40,000 nt of DNA, taken from Prorocentrum cordatum (lineage: Eukaryota > Sar > Dinophyceae > Prorocentrales > Prorocentraceae). The DNA lies in assembly GCA_963575745.1 (NCBI GenBank), contig CAUYUJ010004280.1, positions 435,095 to 475,094 of the forward strand, written 5' to 3'. Both the position numbers and the translations under genes were made by a program. This document shows, in pieces, positions 20,654-31,320 of the stretch (positions are counted from its first letter, which is position 1; each line of letters begins with the position of its first letter). The notes below the pieces were generated by a model that had not been told where the DNA came from, ran no database searches, and saw nothing but the letters and a program-made list of their open reading frames with translations.

Positions 20654-23600
20654 CGGACGTCACGCCGGTGACGTTTGCTTGCGCCACTGCCAATGTTATG
20701 ACCCTCCATCCTCATCAGGCTGAGCGGTCATACGCCCAAGTCAGCGGCGTGTGCATGCGCACGAAAATCACATTACTTGAGCAGCAGTTCAAGGATCGCG
20801 AATTAGATGTGATAGGGATTCAGGAAGGCCGCTCTTCCACCTCAGAGCAGACCGAAGGACAATTTTACTCAATGCTTGCTGCCGCCGCGGAGCCCGACGG
20901 CTCTCTAGGTGTGCAGTGTTGGGTGCACCGGCGCGCGCACGTGCTTCTGTGGCACGCAGTGTCGCCGCGCATTCTATATGCCATCGTCCGCATTTCTTAT
21001 CTTGAGCTTGGTTTTATTGTAGCACATGCCCCTCACCTCCTCACGCCCCCTCCCGAGCGTGACGCCTGGTGGAGCCAGCTGTCGCAAGTGCAATCTAAAA
21101 TGCAAGGCTCTCATAAGATCCCGTGGCTTCTTCTGATTGATGCCAATGGGCGTGTTGGCTCAGTCAGCTCTGTCGCTGTCGGCCCGAGCGTGCCCGAGCA
21201 CGAGAGCAGCAATGGCTGTGCCCTCAGGACGCACGCTGAACATTTTCACATGAGAATATGCAATACCTGGGGTGAGAGTGGCCACACGTGGACATCCACG
21301 CGCGCCACCACCTCACGCATCGATTACATCCTTGTGCCAGAGTCGATTTTTGCCCGCCGGGAGACATGCTATGTCGACTACTCCCTGGATTCGACTCTGT
21401 CCGCGAAGGATGATCAGAATGCGGTCTTGCTGCGCACGCAAGCGTGTCCTGACTCCGCTCCCACCTCCTGCGTCCCACATTCTCGTCTCAATAAGGCGAA
21501 CTTGCAGGACCCTGATCTTCGGGAACGCTTTCAGCAGCTCATGTGGCTATTTCCGGATATTCCGGAATCTGTGCATTGCGATGACCATCTCGCATTGCTC
21601 ACTGACTGGACCAAATGGGCTGCTTCAGTTAGTTTTGGGCCTCCAGAGCGCCAGCCCCGACGACCGTGGATCTCTTCACAGGTGTGGCAGCTCATTCAGT
21701 ATATTGCTCCTTTGCGCCGTGCACGTTTCAAGTTCACTTGCCAACGCAAGCTCGTGCACCTATCATTTGTTTTCGCTGCTTGGCGCGAGCAGGGCCCCTC
21801 CCTCTCCTCTACCTCCCCCTCTGGCACACGCTCCTTTGACATAGCCCCTGCTCTCCGTGCGGAGGTCGGCCGGCTGTTCAAAGCAGAGGCTCGTTGCACT
21901 GCTCAGATCTTTGCAATTCAGGCGGCCACGCGCCCGATCAATGCTGAGGATCGTCAGAAGTTTCTTGATTCTCTGGCGGCTAGCGCCTCGAGCGCCATTA
22001 ATAAACACGATCCCCGGCAAGCTTTCGCAGTGCTGCGCGCCCTCGGCTCCCGGTCTCAGAAGCCCGGTCAGTGCTTGATCAAGCCTGACGGCGAGCTCAC
22101 TTCGACCACCGATGAGGTCAAAGAGGTCTGGCAGCATCATGCCCAGACCATATTTCGTGGCGACGTTGTTGCCAAAGAGCAACTGCGCGAGCCACCTGCG
22201 CCGCAATTAGCTCACACCTCCACTTTGGACGTTGGGCCTGAAGCGACGCGGCGCGCTTACTCCTCCCTCGGTCGTAACAAGGGGGTGGGGTTTGACAGCG
22301 TACCTGCTGAGCTTTTGCAGGCTGGTGCTTCTGCCCTGGCATGTAAATTTTCTGCCATCAACCAGCGGGTTCAGAACACTCGTCAATGGCCCGCTGCCTG
22401 GAGAGGCGGCCGATCCCAGGAGATTGTTAAGCGGAAGGGGAGCCCCCAAATCACTGACGATTACCGCAACATTTTGTTAGCGGACCACGCCAGTAAAGGA
22501 TTGACGAGTATGCTCCAACGGTCTGTTGACCCAGCCTATGTTGCCCATCAGCCCGAGGCCCTGTATGGGGCCATACCGAAGAGAGGCACTGACATGGCCT
22601 CCCATCTTCTTCATAGCCTCACTGATTATGCAGAGCTGGCCTGTCTTTCTATATGTGTACTGTACGTAGACCTCACGAAGGCTTTTGATATAGTAATCCG
22701 TCAGCTCATGTATGGCTGGGGATCCCGTCCTTCTGCTGAGCACCGCCAGTACTTGCTGTCGCTAGGAGTGTCTGCATCCTCCGCAGATTGGATGATAACA
22801 TACCTTGATCAGCACGGCCGCCTATTGCAGCAATGGGGTGTCTATGAAGTAGTGGCGGACATGATCCGCACCTTGCATGACGGCTCTTGGGTAGCCGTGT
22901 CTGATCCCCCCACTTGCGTCACAAGCCGCACAGGCGGCCGCCAGGGCTGCAAGCTTGGAGCGCATATTTTTAATGGGGTGTATGGGGTCGCTTTAACGCT
23001 GATTGCGGACAAGCTCCGCGCAGGGGGCGTCTCTCTTCGGTTACCCTGCCCCCAGGGCCCTTTCTGGGCATCCCCTGGGCCAGGCGATTCCCCGAGCACG
23101 TCTGTTTTAGATGCCGCCTGTATCGACGATGAGGCGCTAGCCATTGTAGCTTCAAGCCCGAAGCAGCTCGACCAGAAAATCGATCAGCTGTTGTCTGTTC
23201 TTTTTGAGGTCTTTGGCCAGTTGCATCTCCAGCTCAATGCCTCCCCCGGCAAAACGGAAGCACTCTTGATGTACAGGGGCCCCAAAGCCACTGCATGTCG
23301 CGAAGCCCGCCGGCAGGGTGATGGGACCCTCCGTATCTCTGTCCCGGGCCGCGACCTGTCTATTAGCGTCGTCAGTTCTTATAAGCACCTTGGCACTGGC
23401 TCCTCCTTGCATCGTGCTGACATGTCTGATGCGAGAGCTAAAGCGGCCAAGACACTCACCGCATACGGGCCACTCTCGTGTAAAGTGTTCGCTTCCCATC
23501 TCATCCAGACTTGTCACAAGCTGTATTTCATGCAATGTTTGCTGATCACTCGGCTGCGTTTTAACATTCATGTTCTGGTACCATCTCCTCGCCATTTGAA

Positions 23601-24393
23601 ATGTTTGAACGCAGCCTACATGACAGTCCTCAGACGGATCTTCGGGGAACCCCGCTTTCGTGCCACCCCCCACTCGGACCGCGAGGTGCGGGAGGCGTTA
23701 CATCAGCCTTCGATTGAGTGCATCATTGCTAGGCTTCGTCTCAAATACTGTGCCCGCCTCGTCCGTGCGAGGCCGCAGGCGCTGCTTGCCATCTTGCACG
23801 CCCGCTCCAAGGACAAACAACTTCGGTGGATCCACGCCCTTGAGACGGATGCCGGCTTTCTCCGGCCCCACCTTCTTCCTACTTTGCCTGGCATTGCTGA
23901 CGATCCTCAGGCATGGGCCAACCTGATACTCGATGAAGATGCCTGGAAGGCACTCGTCGATCGCATTTTCTTTACAGACTCCGTGTGCGATACGTCCCCT
24001 GCCCTGCGTCCCACGCCAGGAGTAGAGGCGTATGTTTGCGAGTGCGGCGAAGCCTTCAGCTCGTCTCGCGCACTCCAATCCCACCAGCGCGCAAAGCACG
24101 GGAAGCGGAATGAATTGCGCTTCTATGTGTCTGGATCCAGGTGCCCATGCTGTGGCACGGATTTAGTCTCGCGCCTTCGCCTCGTGTCTCACGTATCCGA
24201 CACACGTCGGCCTAAGTGTCGAACGTTTGTGCTCGCTCACTGCGCTCGCCTCAGTGATCGTACTGTTCAGCAACTTGACTTGGTTGATTGCGAATTGCGT
24301 CGCGACGCCCAGCGGGCAGGCCGCAGCCATCATATTGCCACGGCTCCTGCTCGACGGGCCGACGGACGAGTTATAGGCCGCGTCTCGTCGTGA
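20650..24393 (+). CDS. LINE ORF2: endonuclease - reverse transcriptase - zinc fingers
   Basis: Numbered from the GTG at 20650 (1247 codons). The apurinic-type endonuclease shows N15 (TANV), E59 (GIQEG), D164-x-N166 (IDANG) and D225 (RIDYIL). The final D-H pair is D255-Q256, so the usual catalytic His is missing. The reverse transcriptase shows Y605-R-N-I, motif A V673-D674-L-T-K-A-F-D680, motif B 759-767 (SRTGGRQGC), motif C C824-I-D826-D827, motif D N863...K868-T-E and motif E Y911-K-H-L-G. Two C-terminal zinc fingers use C1130/C1132/H1145/H1150 and C1165/C1168/H1181/C1190. The protein nicks target DNA and primes cDNA synthesis there. The frame has no ATG before 20698, which already lies after the first endonuclease strand, so translation must begin upstream: by -1 frameshift from ORF1, restart at GTG, or another route. 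No RNase H domain is seen. Confidence 0.88.
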   Translation: MTDVTPVTFACATANVMTLHPHQAERSYAQVSGVCMRTKITLLEQQFKDRELDVIGIQEGRSSTSEQTEGQFYSMLAAAAEPDGSLGVQCWVHRRAHVLLWHAVSPRILYAIVRISYLELGFIVAHAPHLLTPPPERDAWWSQLSQVQSKMQGSHKIPWLLLIDANGRVGSVSSVAVGPSVPEHESSNGCALRTHAEHFHMRICNTWGESGHTWTSTRATTSRIDYILVPESIFARRETCYVDYSLDSTLSAKDDQNAVLLRTQACPDSAPTSCVPHSRLNKANLQDPDLRERFQQLMWLFPDIPESVHCDDHLALLTDWTKWAASVSFGPPERQPRRPWISSQVWQLIQYIAPLRRARFKFTCQRKLVHLSFVFAAWREQGPSLSSTSPSGTRSFDIAPALRAEVGRLFKAEARCTAQIFAIQAATRPINAEDRQKFLDSLAASASSAINKHDPRQAFAVLRALGSRSQKPGQCLIKPDGELTSTTDEVKEVWQHHAQTIFRGDVVAKEQLREPPAPQLAHTSTLDVGPEATRRAYSSLGRNKGVGFDSVPAELLQAGASALACKFSAINQRVQNTRQWPAAWRGGRSQEIVKRKGSPQITDDYRNILLADHASKGLTSMLQRSVDPAYVAHQPEALYGAIPKRGTDMASHLLHSLTDYAELACLSICVLYVDLTKAFDIVIRQLMYGWGSRPSAEHRQYLLSLGVSASSADWMITYLDQHGRLLQQWGVYEVVADMIRTLHDGSWVAVSDPPTCVTSRTGGRQGCKLGAHIFNGVYGVALTLIADKLRAGGVSLRLPCPQGPFWASPGPGDSPSTSVLDAACIDDEALAIVASSPKQLDQKIDQLLSVLFEVFGQLHLQLNASPGKTEALLMYRGPKATACREARRQGDGTLRISVPGRDLSISVVSSYKHLGTGSSLHRADMSDARAKAAKTLTAYGPLSCKVFASHLIQTCHKLYFMQCLLITRLRFNIHVLVPSPRHLKCLNAAYMTVLRRIFGEPRFRATPHSDREVREALHQPSIECIIARLRLKYCARLVRARPQALLAILHARSKDKQLRWIHALETDAGFLRPHLLPTLPGIADDPQAWANLILDEDAWKALVDRIFFTDSVCDTSPALRPTPGVEAYVCECGEAFSSSRALQSHQRAKHGKRNELRFYVSGSRCPCCGTDLVSRLRLVSHVSDTRRPKCRTFVLAHCARLSDRTVQQLDLVDCELRRDAQRAGRSHHIATAPARRADGRVIGRVSS

Positions 24394-24482
24394 TTTTCTT
24401 CTTGTGGTTAGCGCCGCATGTGTGCACACCTGTACAGTAAATTTGGTGGTATCTTGAGACTGTCATCCCTGGCTGAATAAAA
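24394..24482 (+). other. LINE 3' UTR and short A-rich tail
   Basis: Eighty-nine bases follow the TGA at 24391-24393 and end in TGAATAAAA directly before the right target site duplication. There is no long poly(A). The terminal AATAAAA may be what the reverse transcriptase recognises. Confidence 0.7.
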
Positions 24483-24496
24483 ATATTTGGCCCCCC
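24483..24496. repeat. Target site duplication, right copy
   Basis: ATATTTGGCCCCCC directly after the AATAAAA tail of the LINE. Without the element the flanks would join as ...GGATATATTTGG-CCCCCCAGAGGC. Confidence 0.9.
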
Positions 24497-24594
24497 AGAG
24501 GCGTCGGTTCCCCAGGCGGTGGATATATGGACATGTGCCCGCCTCGCCGTAATTGGGTCCGAGTAGATGGGGTCGGAGGATCTCGCCGCACCTC

Positions 24595-24682
24595 CAATGC
24601 ATCGCCGAAGCATTGGCGATGCTTCGGCGACGTCGGCGTTGCATCGGCGACGTCGGCGTTGCATCGGCGACGTCGGCGTGGA
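24595..24682. repeat. Hairpin and 21-bp tandem repeat
   Basis: TCGCCGAAGCAT-TGGCG-ATGCTTCGGCGA (perfect 12-bp stem) is followed by three units of TCGGCGACGTCGGCGTTGCA. Confidence 0.8.
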
Positions 24683-24804
24683 GAGAATCGGGCTCCACAT
24701 CGAGCCACATCGCTGGTGCATCGGTGATGCCACGCGATCCTCCTGCCCCATCTGCTCTGACACCATCTGTCAGCTGCGAGCGAGGGGGGAAAAAGAGAAG
24801 GATG

Positions 24805-24935
24805 AAGCCTTCTCAGAAGGCGGCGGGACTTCTCAGAAGCCCTCGCGTCTTCTGAGAAGTTTTCTGTGTCTTCGGGGAAGGCTCAGGAAACTTCTCAGAA
24901 GGCCGGGGACTGCCGAGCCTTCTGAGAAGGATTTG
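24805..24935. repeat. Cluster of CTTCTCAGAAG near-palindromes
   Basis: Five copies of CTTCTCAGAAG or its complement CTTCTGAGAAG within 130 bases. Confidence 0.75.
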
Positions 24936-25654
24936 GGAAGCCTAGAGATGCATCGGTCGGGCCTCAGCCAGGCCGCTGCGCCCCACGGATTCCCCCGAGG
25001 ACTGGGCCAGCCTTTCTCGCGCCTTCGGGACAGCCCAGGGGGCGGACCTGGTGGGCCAGGACCGGGGATCAGGGTCGGCCCGTGGCTCGAGCTATGTCGA
25101 GGACGCGCCGGCGTCGTCGCCCGTTTCGTCGTCGTAGTCGGCTCGGCTAGGCCAGAGAGTGACCCTTCGCCGGAGTGACCTTCGGTGCGGGCCCACGGAG
25201 GTCCCTCCAGCAGTGACCGGCGCGCGTGGATTTTGCACACCCGCGGCCCCCCGAAAGCCGCGGCGCACCAGGGGTCACTTTCGCCCAGGGCTTCTCTTGC
25301 GTGTAGCCGAGTCGCTGGCGGCGGCGAGACCTTCCACGACCAGGCGACGGCGACAGCGACGGAGACCACCCTCGCCCGACCCCGCCGGCGCCCTGCAGAC
25401 CGTGTCCTCGACGCCTGCGACGTCCCTTCACCCCCCCTCCCCCCTTTCCCCTCCTTCTTGGACCTGACCTCCAAGGCTTCAGGGCGGGATCAGTGTTGGG
25501 CTTGGGTTCTCTGCTCCTCTTCCCCTCCCCCCCACCCCACCCCTCCCTCGTGTCCCCCTCCTCATCCCACCGAGTACCTTCCTCCCAGATACTCTTCCTC
25601 CCACCAGCCCATCCTCCGCATTCGTCCTGGGCCTTCTCGTACGCCTTCTTCGCC

Positions 25655-26159
25655 CTCGCCTCCTCCTCCTCCTCCTCCTCCTCCTCCTCCCCTTCCTCCT
25701 CCTCATCCTCGCACACCTTCCATCTCATACTGTATACATCCCTGGTATTCCTCCTCATCCTCCTCCTACTCCTCCTTATCGCCACCACCATAATCATCAT
25801 CAACATCATCATCAGCATCATCACCACCACCATCATCATCAGCATCATCATCAGCAGCATCATCAGCATCATCAACATGGATCGACATCAACATAATCAG
25901 CATTAGCACCGTCATCATCATCGTCATCAGCATCATTACCATTAGTATTAGCATCATCGTCATCATCCTCTTACCATCATCATCATCCTCCTCCTCCTCA
26001 TCATCATCATCCATCATCATCAGCAGCAGCATCAGCATCAGCATCAGCATCATCAGCACCACCATCATCGTCATCAGCATAATCATCAGCATCAGCATCA
26101 TTTTCATCATAATAATCAGCTTCATCATGATCATCATCAGCAGCATCATCGCCATCATC

Positions 26160-26191
<32 letters not shown>

Positions 26192-26203
26192 CATCATCAT
26201 CAG

Positions 26204-26236
<33 letters not shown>

Positions 26237-26323
26237 TATCGTCGTCATCGTCCTCATCTTCGTCACAGTCATCATCATCCTCCTCGTCTTCCTCATCATC
26301 CTCAGCATCCTCATTATCACTAA

Positions 26324-26377
<54 letters not shown>

Positions 26378-26580
26378 AAGCATCAGCATGATACTCATCA
26401 TCATCAGCAGTACCACAATTATCGTCATCACCAGCACCATCACAATGATCATCATCAGCAGCATCGTCATCGTCATCATCATCGTCACCATCATCATTAT
26501 CATCATTATCATCATCGTCGTCGTCATCATCATCGCCACCACCATCATTATCAGCATCCTCATCCTCATCCTCGTGCTCG
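25655..26580. repeat. (TCC)n then long (ATC)n array
   Basis: TCC runs at 25655-25710 and 25755-25775, then CAT/ATC triplets with GCA and GTC variants to 26580. It is the pyrimidine-rich approach to exon 26630-26747. Confidence 0.9.
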
Positions 26581-26629
26581 TCCTTGTCCTCTTACTCATC
26601 TGCTCCTCCTGCCACCTCCTCCATCCAAG

Positions 26630-26747
26630 GCTCCTGTGCTCCGACCTCACGTACACCCTGCAGGCGGTGTCCCACACCGCTGAGGTGACGGACGTGGCCT
26701 TCGGACCGACCAGCGACACCGTGGTGACGTGTTCCGAGGCGGGGGAG
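26630..26747 (+). CDS. CFAP52: CFAP52-like exon, WD40 blade
   Basis: The exon starts with the G after AG at 26628-26629, following a pyrimidine-rich (TCC) tract, and ends at GAG 26745-26747 before a GC donor. It encodes LLCSDLTYTLQAVSH, then TAEVTDVAFGPTSD, then TVVTCSEAGE: the D-A-B-C strand pattern of one WD40 blade (H..EV.DVAF..., then a TCSE turn). The phase is 2 at the 5' end and 0 at the 3' end. Directly downstream are a (GGA)n array and a minus-strand copy of the composite repeat. Confidence 0.75.
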
Positions 26748-26759
26748 GCCTTCGCCGAA

Positions 26760-27740
26760 GAGGAGGAGGATGAGGAGGAGGAGGAGGAGGAGGACGAGCA
26801 GGAGGAGGGGGAGAAGGAAAAGGAGGAGGAGGTGAAAGAGGAGGACGAGGAGGAGGAGGAGGAGGAGGAGGAGGAGGAGGAGCAGGACTAGTGCAAACCC
26901 AAGACTCAACAACAATGTTGAAATACACTCTCCCTCCAATTTTCCTCTTCATAGGCCCCTACAGGGGGTTATTTCCATTGAGGGAATTGCCCCGCTGGGG
27001 GACAACCGTGTGAACATCTTGAAGCGTGCCCAAACACAATTCTCTGGACTTCAACGCCACGATTCAATATGCCTGTTACGCTTTGGCGATCCTGAACCGT
27101 GCCAGAACACCATTCCTGGGAATCGTGCGAGAACACCATCAACAGAACTGGTGCGCCCTGACAATCCTGAACCGCTCCAATTTGCCCTTCCTTAACCATG
27201 CGAACCAGCGAAACCCTCGCAAATGTTGAAACGAATGTGCGTGGCGCCAAGGCGAGAACGAGAGTTTGATACGGAACCGCCCTCAATCCGTGAAGCTCCC
27301 GCAACTGTTTGAAACAAGTGTGCGCGGCGCTGGGGCGAGAGCCACGTTTTGAAAACGAACTGCCCTCAAGGCGTGGAGCTATTGCAAATGTTGAAAGCGA
27401 ATGCGCGCGGCGCTGGGGCGAGAGCCACATGTTGAAAACCGCCCACCCTCAGTCCGTGAAGCCCATTGCAATAGTGAGTACGGGTGAACGCGGCGTTAAG
27501 GCGAGAGCCACATTTTGAAAACGAGCCGCCCTCAATTCGTTAAGCCCTTGCAGATTCTGAGAACGAACGTGGGCGGCGCTAAGACGAGAACCACATTTTG
27601 AAAACCACCCGCCCTCCATCTGTGAACGTTTCAGCATCAGGGTCAGAAGTGGTAAGGAATTCTCAGGCGACACGCCCGACCCGCCCTTTCGACAGGCCTT
27701 GGGGTGCGACAGGGAGGAGCTATCTATAAGGAAAGGAATG
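26760..27740 (-). repeat. Composite repeat, copy 2
   Basis: Reverse complement of the copy-1 architecture: (GGA)n 26760-26887, the conserved block (CCCAAGACTCAACAACAATG, GGGGACAACCGTGTGAA), approximately 70-bp repeats (27010-27190), five 84-bp units (27220-27610) and the 5' block (AAGGCCTTGGGGTGCGAC read as its complement) to about 27735. Confidence 0.8.
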
Positions 27741-27985
27741 CATGATGAGGAGGAGAAGGAGGAGGAGGAGACAGGAGAAGCAGGAGGAGGGGGAGGAGGA
27801 GGGGGGCGGGGGGAGGGTAAGAAGACGGAGGAGGAGGCGGAGGAAGTGGGAGGGAAGGGGAGGAGGAGGAGGAGGAGGAGGAGGAGGAGAAGGAGGAGGA
27901 GGGAGGAGGAGGAGGAGACGGAGGAGGAGGAGACGGAGGAGGAGACGGAGAAGGAGGAGGAGAGGGACGATGTGGAGGAGGCGAA
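27740..27985. repeat. (GGA)n array
   Basis: GGA/GGGG mix, lying between composite repeat copies 2 and 3. Confidence 0.9.
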
Positions 27986-29060
27986 CGAGGATCAAAATAA
28001 ACCAAAAATGCATCAACGAGGCTGCAGATCACCCTCCCGTCGGAAGTCCCCTCCCCACAAGGCCTTACAAGCCTTTCCTTCCACTTCGGGAAGCGCCCCC
28101 TTGAAAGACCAGCACCCTACGAACCTGCCCTTCAAGATAGAACCCCGCTTTGGAAACGAACTGATTGCCTTACCGAGCGATGAGGGCTGCGCAGAGGTAT
28201 GATCCAGCGAGATCCCCGTGTTGAACAAGGATTGCACCCACCTGGGCAAATCGTGCACAAGTTTAAACGTCTGGCCATAAGCGCCGAGTAAGTCTCAAGC
28301 GAGAGCCCCATGTTGGAAAAGAGTCTGGCTCCACCCGTTGATCTGCACCACGTGTTCAAATTTTTAGTATGTAGAGCCAGAGAAGTCCCAAGCGGACGCC
28401 CACATTTGAAAAGGAACAGCCATTCACCCATGCAGCTGTTGCTCATGTTGAAGTTTCTGGTCTCTAAGGTCAAGGAAGTCTCAAGCGAACGCCCCATGAT
28501 GAAAAGGAACCGCCACTATCCCTGTAAGTGTTGCAACAGTGTAACACGACTGTGCGCGGCGCTGATGCGAGGGCCCCATCTCGAAACGAAAGCACCCACC
28601 ACCCTTGAAGTGAGTGCAATCACGAATGTGCGCAGCGCTAAGGCAGGAACCCCATGTTGAAAAAGACCCCCCCCCTCTACCTCGAAATCGCTGCAAGTTT
28701 TTATAACGAATGTGCGCGGCGCTGCGACAAAAGCCCCGTTTTGAGGGAGTGCCCTCCATCCTTGGAGCTTCTGCAATAGTTTAAGACGGATGCGCCCCGA
28801 GCTAAGCCGCGGGCTCGATTCTCAGAGCGACCCGCCCGTCGTCCTAAACGATCCCTTCAGTCTGTGAAGACGAAATATGCGCGTTGCCAAGGCGATAGCT
28901 CCATTTTGAAAACGAGCCGCCCTCTATCCTTGAAGCGATTGCAACTGTTGGGCCCCAGGACCACAAATGGTAGGGAAGTCTGAGGCGAAACGCCCGGCCC
29001 GTCCCACCGACACGCCTGGAGGTGCGGTACGGAGGAATTCTTGATAAGAAAGGTATGGAG
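27970..29060 (-). repeat. Composite repeat, copy 3 (diverged)
   Basis: Follows a (GGA)n array. Begins with a diverged conserved block (AAAATGCATCAACGAGG), continues with about eight units of 80-90 bp of two subtypes (28280-28540 without, 28540-28930 with GTGCGCGGCGCT), and ends with the 5' block (CCGACACGCCTGGAGGTGCG) at 29000-29060. Confidence 0.65.
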
Positions 29061-29151
29061 GGGGTGGAGGGGGACGGGGAAGAGGATTAGGAATGCAATA
29101 TGGAGAACGGAGCTGAGGAGAACGAGGGCGGAGAACAAGAAGGGATTGCAA

Positions 29152-29152
<1 letters not shown>

Positions 29153-29244
<92 letters not shown>

Positions 29245-29320
29245 CAGTAGCAGTAGCAGTATTAGTAGTAGTAGTAGTAGTAGTAGTAGCAGTAGCAGTA
29301 GCAGTAGCAGTAGCAGTAGC

Positions 29321-29371
<51 letters not shown>

Positions 29372-29425
29372 CGTAGGAGGAGGAGGAGGAGAGGGAGGAG
29401 GAGGAGGAGGAGGAAGGGGATGATG
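29153..29425. repeat. (TAG)n then (GGA)n array
   Basis: More than 70 AGT triplets with AGC blocks (29245-29265 and 29288-29320), then GGA. On the + strand one frame is all TAG stop codons. Confidence 0.95.
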
Positions 29426-29606
29426 AGGCGGAAGTAGGAGCAACAGGATACTAGGAGGAAGTAGGAGCAACAGGGGATGAGGAGGAAGTAGGAGCAGAGG
29501 ATGAGGAGGACGATGGGGAGGAACAGCAGAAGCATAATGAAGACCAGAACCGATCGGAGGAAGATGAGATAAGATGAGTAACAGGAGGAGGGGATAAGGA
29601 GGACAG

Positions 29607-29990
29607 GTGATGATGATGATGATGACGATGATGGCAATGATGACAATGATGACAATGATGATGATGATGATGATGATGATGATGCTGCTGCTGATGATGA
29701 TGATGATGATCATGATGATGATGATGATGACGGTGATGATGCTGATGATGACGATGATGGTGATGATTGTGATGCTGCTGCCGATGATGTTGTCGATGAT
29801 GATGATGCTGATGATGAGGATGAGGATGCTGTTGTTGATGATGGTGATGCTGATGGTGATAACGCTGCTGCTTGTGCTGATGATGATGATGATGATGATG
29901 ATGTCGATGTTGCTTGTTAGTATTATGATGGTGGTAATGCTGGTGCTGCTGATGCTTATACTAATGATGAGGAAGGGGAGGAGTGGATGG
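29607..29990. repeat. (GAT)n array
   Basis: GAT with GCT and GAC variants. Confidence 0.95.
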
Positions 29991-30439
29991 AGCAAGAGGA
30001 CGTGAAGGACGATGATGAGGAGGGAGCTATGAAGACGAGCAGTAGCATCTGGAACAGGAGCTGAGGAGGAGGAGAAGACTGCGTCGGCGATGACTAGGAG
30101 GCGTGTGCAGGACGAGGAGGAACATACGGCTTAGGAGAAAGAGCAGGAGGGGAAGTGGGAAGAGGAGAAAGCGAAGGAGCAACAGGACGAAGGTGGAGGA
30201 CAACGAGAACGAGGATGGAGAGGTGTGAGCTCCCTCCCATCCTCCTCCCCCACAGGAGGTTCCTCCATTGTTAGGCGTTCATCCTCGTTTCTCTTCCTCC
30301 CTTCTGAGGTCTTTTTCGTCCCGCTGCGCCAACTTCTCTTTCCCCTCCTCGTCATCACTATTCCTCCTCACTCCTTATTGCGAAGGCCTTACGGCCAGTG
30401 CCGCCGACCCTGACGAAGATGAAAACGAGGGGGGGGCAT

Positions 30440-30665
30440 GGGGAGGAGGATGAGTGGGAGGTGGAGGAAGGGTGGAGGAGGTGAATGAGGGAGGAGGAGG
30501 GGGGAGAAGGATGTGGAGGAGAAGCAAGAGGAGAAAAAGGATGCAGAAGAGAGCAGGAGGAGGGGGAGCAGAGGGGGGGGGGCGGGGAGGAGGAGGAGGA
30601 GGAGGAGGAGGAGGAGGAGGAGGAGGAGGAGGAGGAGGAGGACGAGGACGAGGACGAGGAGGAGG
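30440..30665. repeat. (GGA)n array
   Basis: Irregular, then pure GGA at 30587-30640 and GAC/GAG to 30665. Confidence 0.9.
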
Positions 30666-30689
30666 CCAGAGGCTTTCTTGAGACAGCCT

Positions 30690-31320
30690 GAGACTCTCTT
30701 AAGGCCGTCTTGGGCCGTCCAGGCCTCCTCTTGCGCCGTCTCGAGGCACTCTTGGAGGCCCCCTGGGCAATCTGGGGCTCTCCTGGGCTGTCTTGGGGCA
30801 GTTTGGGGGCCCCTTGGGAGCCTCTTGGGGCCTCTTGGGGCTTCTTCGGGGCCACTTGGGGGCCTCTTGGGGCTGAGAGCTCGAAATGTCCGTTCGGGTC
30901 CCCCGTCTGGGCACTCTCCTGGAGCCGTCTTGGGGGCCTCTTGGGCCGTCTTGGAGGCGTCTTGGGCCGTCTTGGGGCCCTCTTCGGCCCTTAGGGGATC
31001 CTCTTGGGGGCCTCTTGGGCCGTCTCGGGGCGATCTTGGGGGCCTCTTGGGCCGTCTTGGCGCGTCGGGAAGCGGAAGAGGCAAGAACGCCAAAATCTTC
31101 CAAAAACGTATGGGAAATCCATGAATTTTGCCTCTTGGGGCTCTCGTGGGAAAGTTCCTAGAGGCCTTTTGGGGCGTTTCGCAGGCCTCTTGGGCCGTCT
31201 GGAGGCCGTCAAGGCGTCTTGGACAGATCGTTCAGCGATTCGGGGTTCTCTCGGACTGTCTTTGGGGCCTCCTGGGGCTTTCTTGGCCCGTCTTGGGGCT
31301 TTTTTGGGCTCCGGGACTCC
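30690..31320. repeat. CTTGGGGCCT minisatellite, locus 2
   Basis: Same unit family as 9560-9790, with added GGGCCGTCTTGG variants; a non-repeated stretch lies at about 31070-31130. Confidence 0.85.

Larger units (their letters stand above)
19413..24482 (+). mobile_element. Full-length LINE with dinoflagellate spliced leader and 14-bp target site duplication
   Basis: The 5070-bp insertion is bounded by the perfect direct repeat ATATTTGGCCCCCC (19399-19412 and 24483-24496). The first base after the left repeat is the first base of the spliced leader, and the last bases before the right repeat are GGCTGAATAAAA, a short A-rich tail. Between them are a 94-nt 5' leader, ORF1, ORF2 and an 89-nt 3' UTR. 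The element lies in sense in the 13-kb intron of the CFAP52-like gene. Perfect duplications and two long intact frames indicate a recent insertion. It is unrelated in detail to the two LINE relics in the window. Confidence 0.93.
24497..25654. other. Intron sequence downstream of the LINE
   Basis: Apart from the hairpin and CTTCTCAGAAG clusters listed separately, no gene is recognised. Confidence 0.5.

Noticed and set aside
24805-24935. Heat-shock elements
   Set aside because: The spacing between TTC and GAA is three bases, not two.
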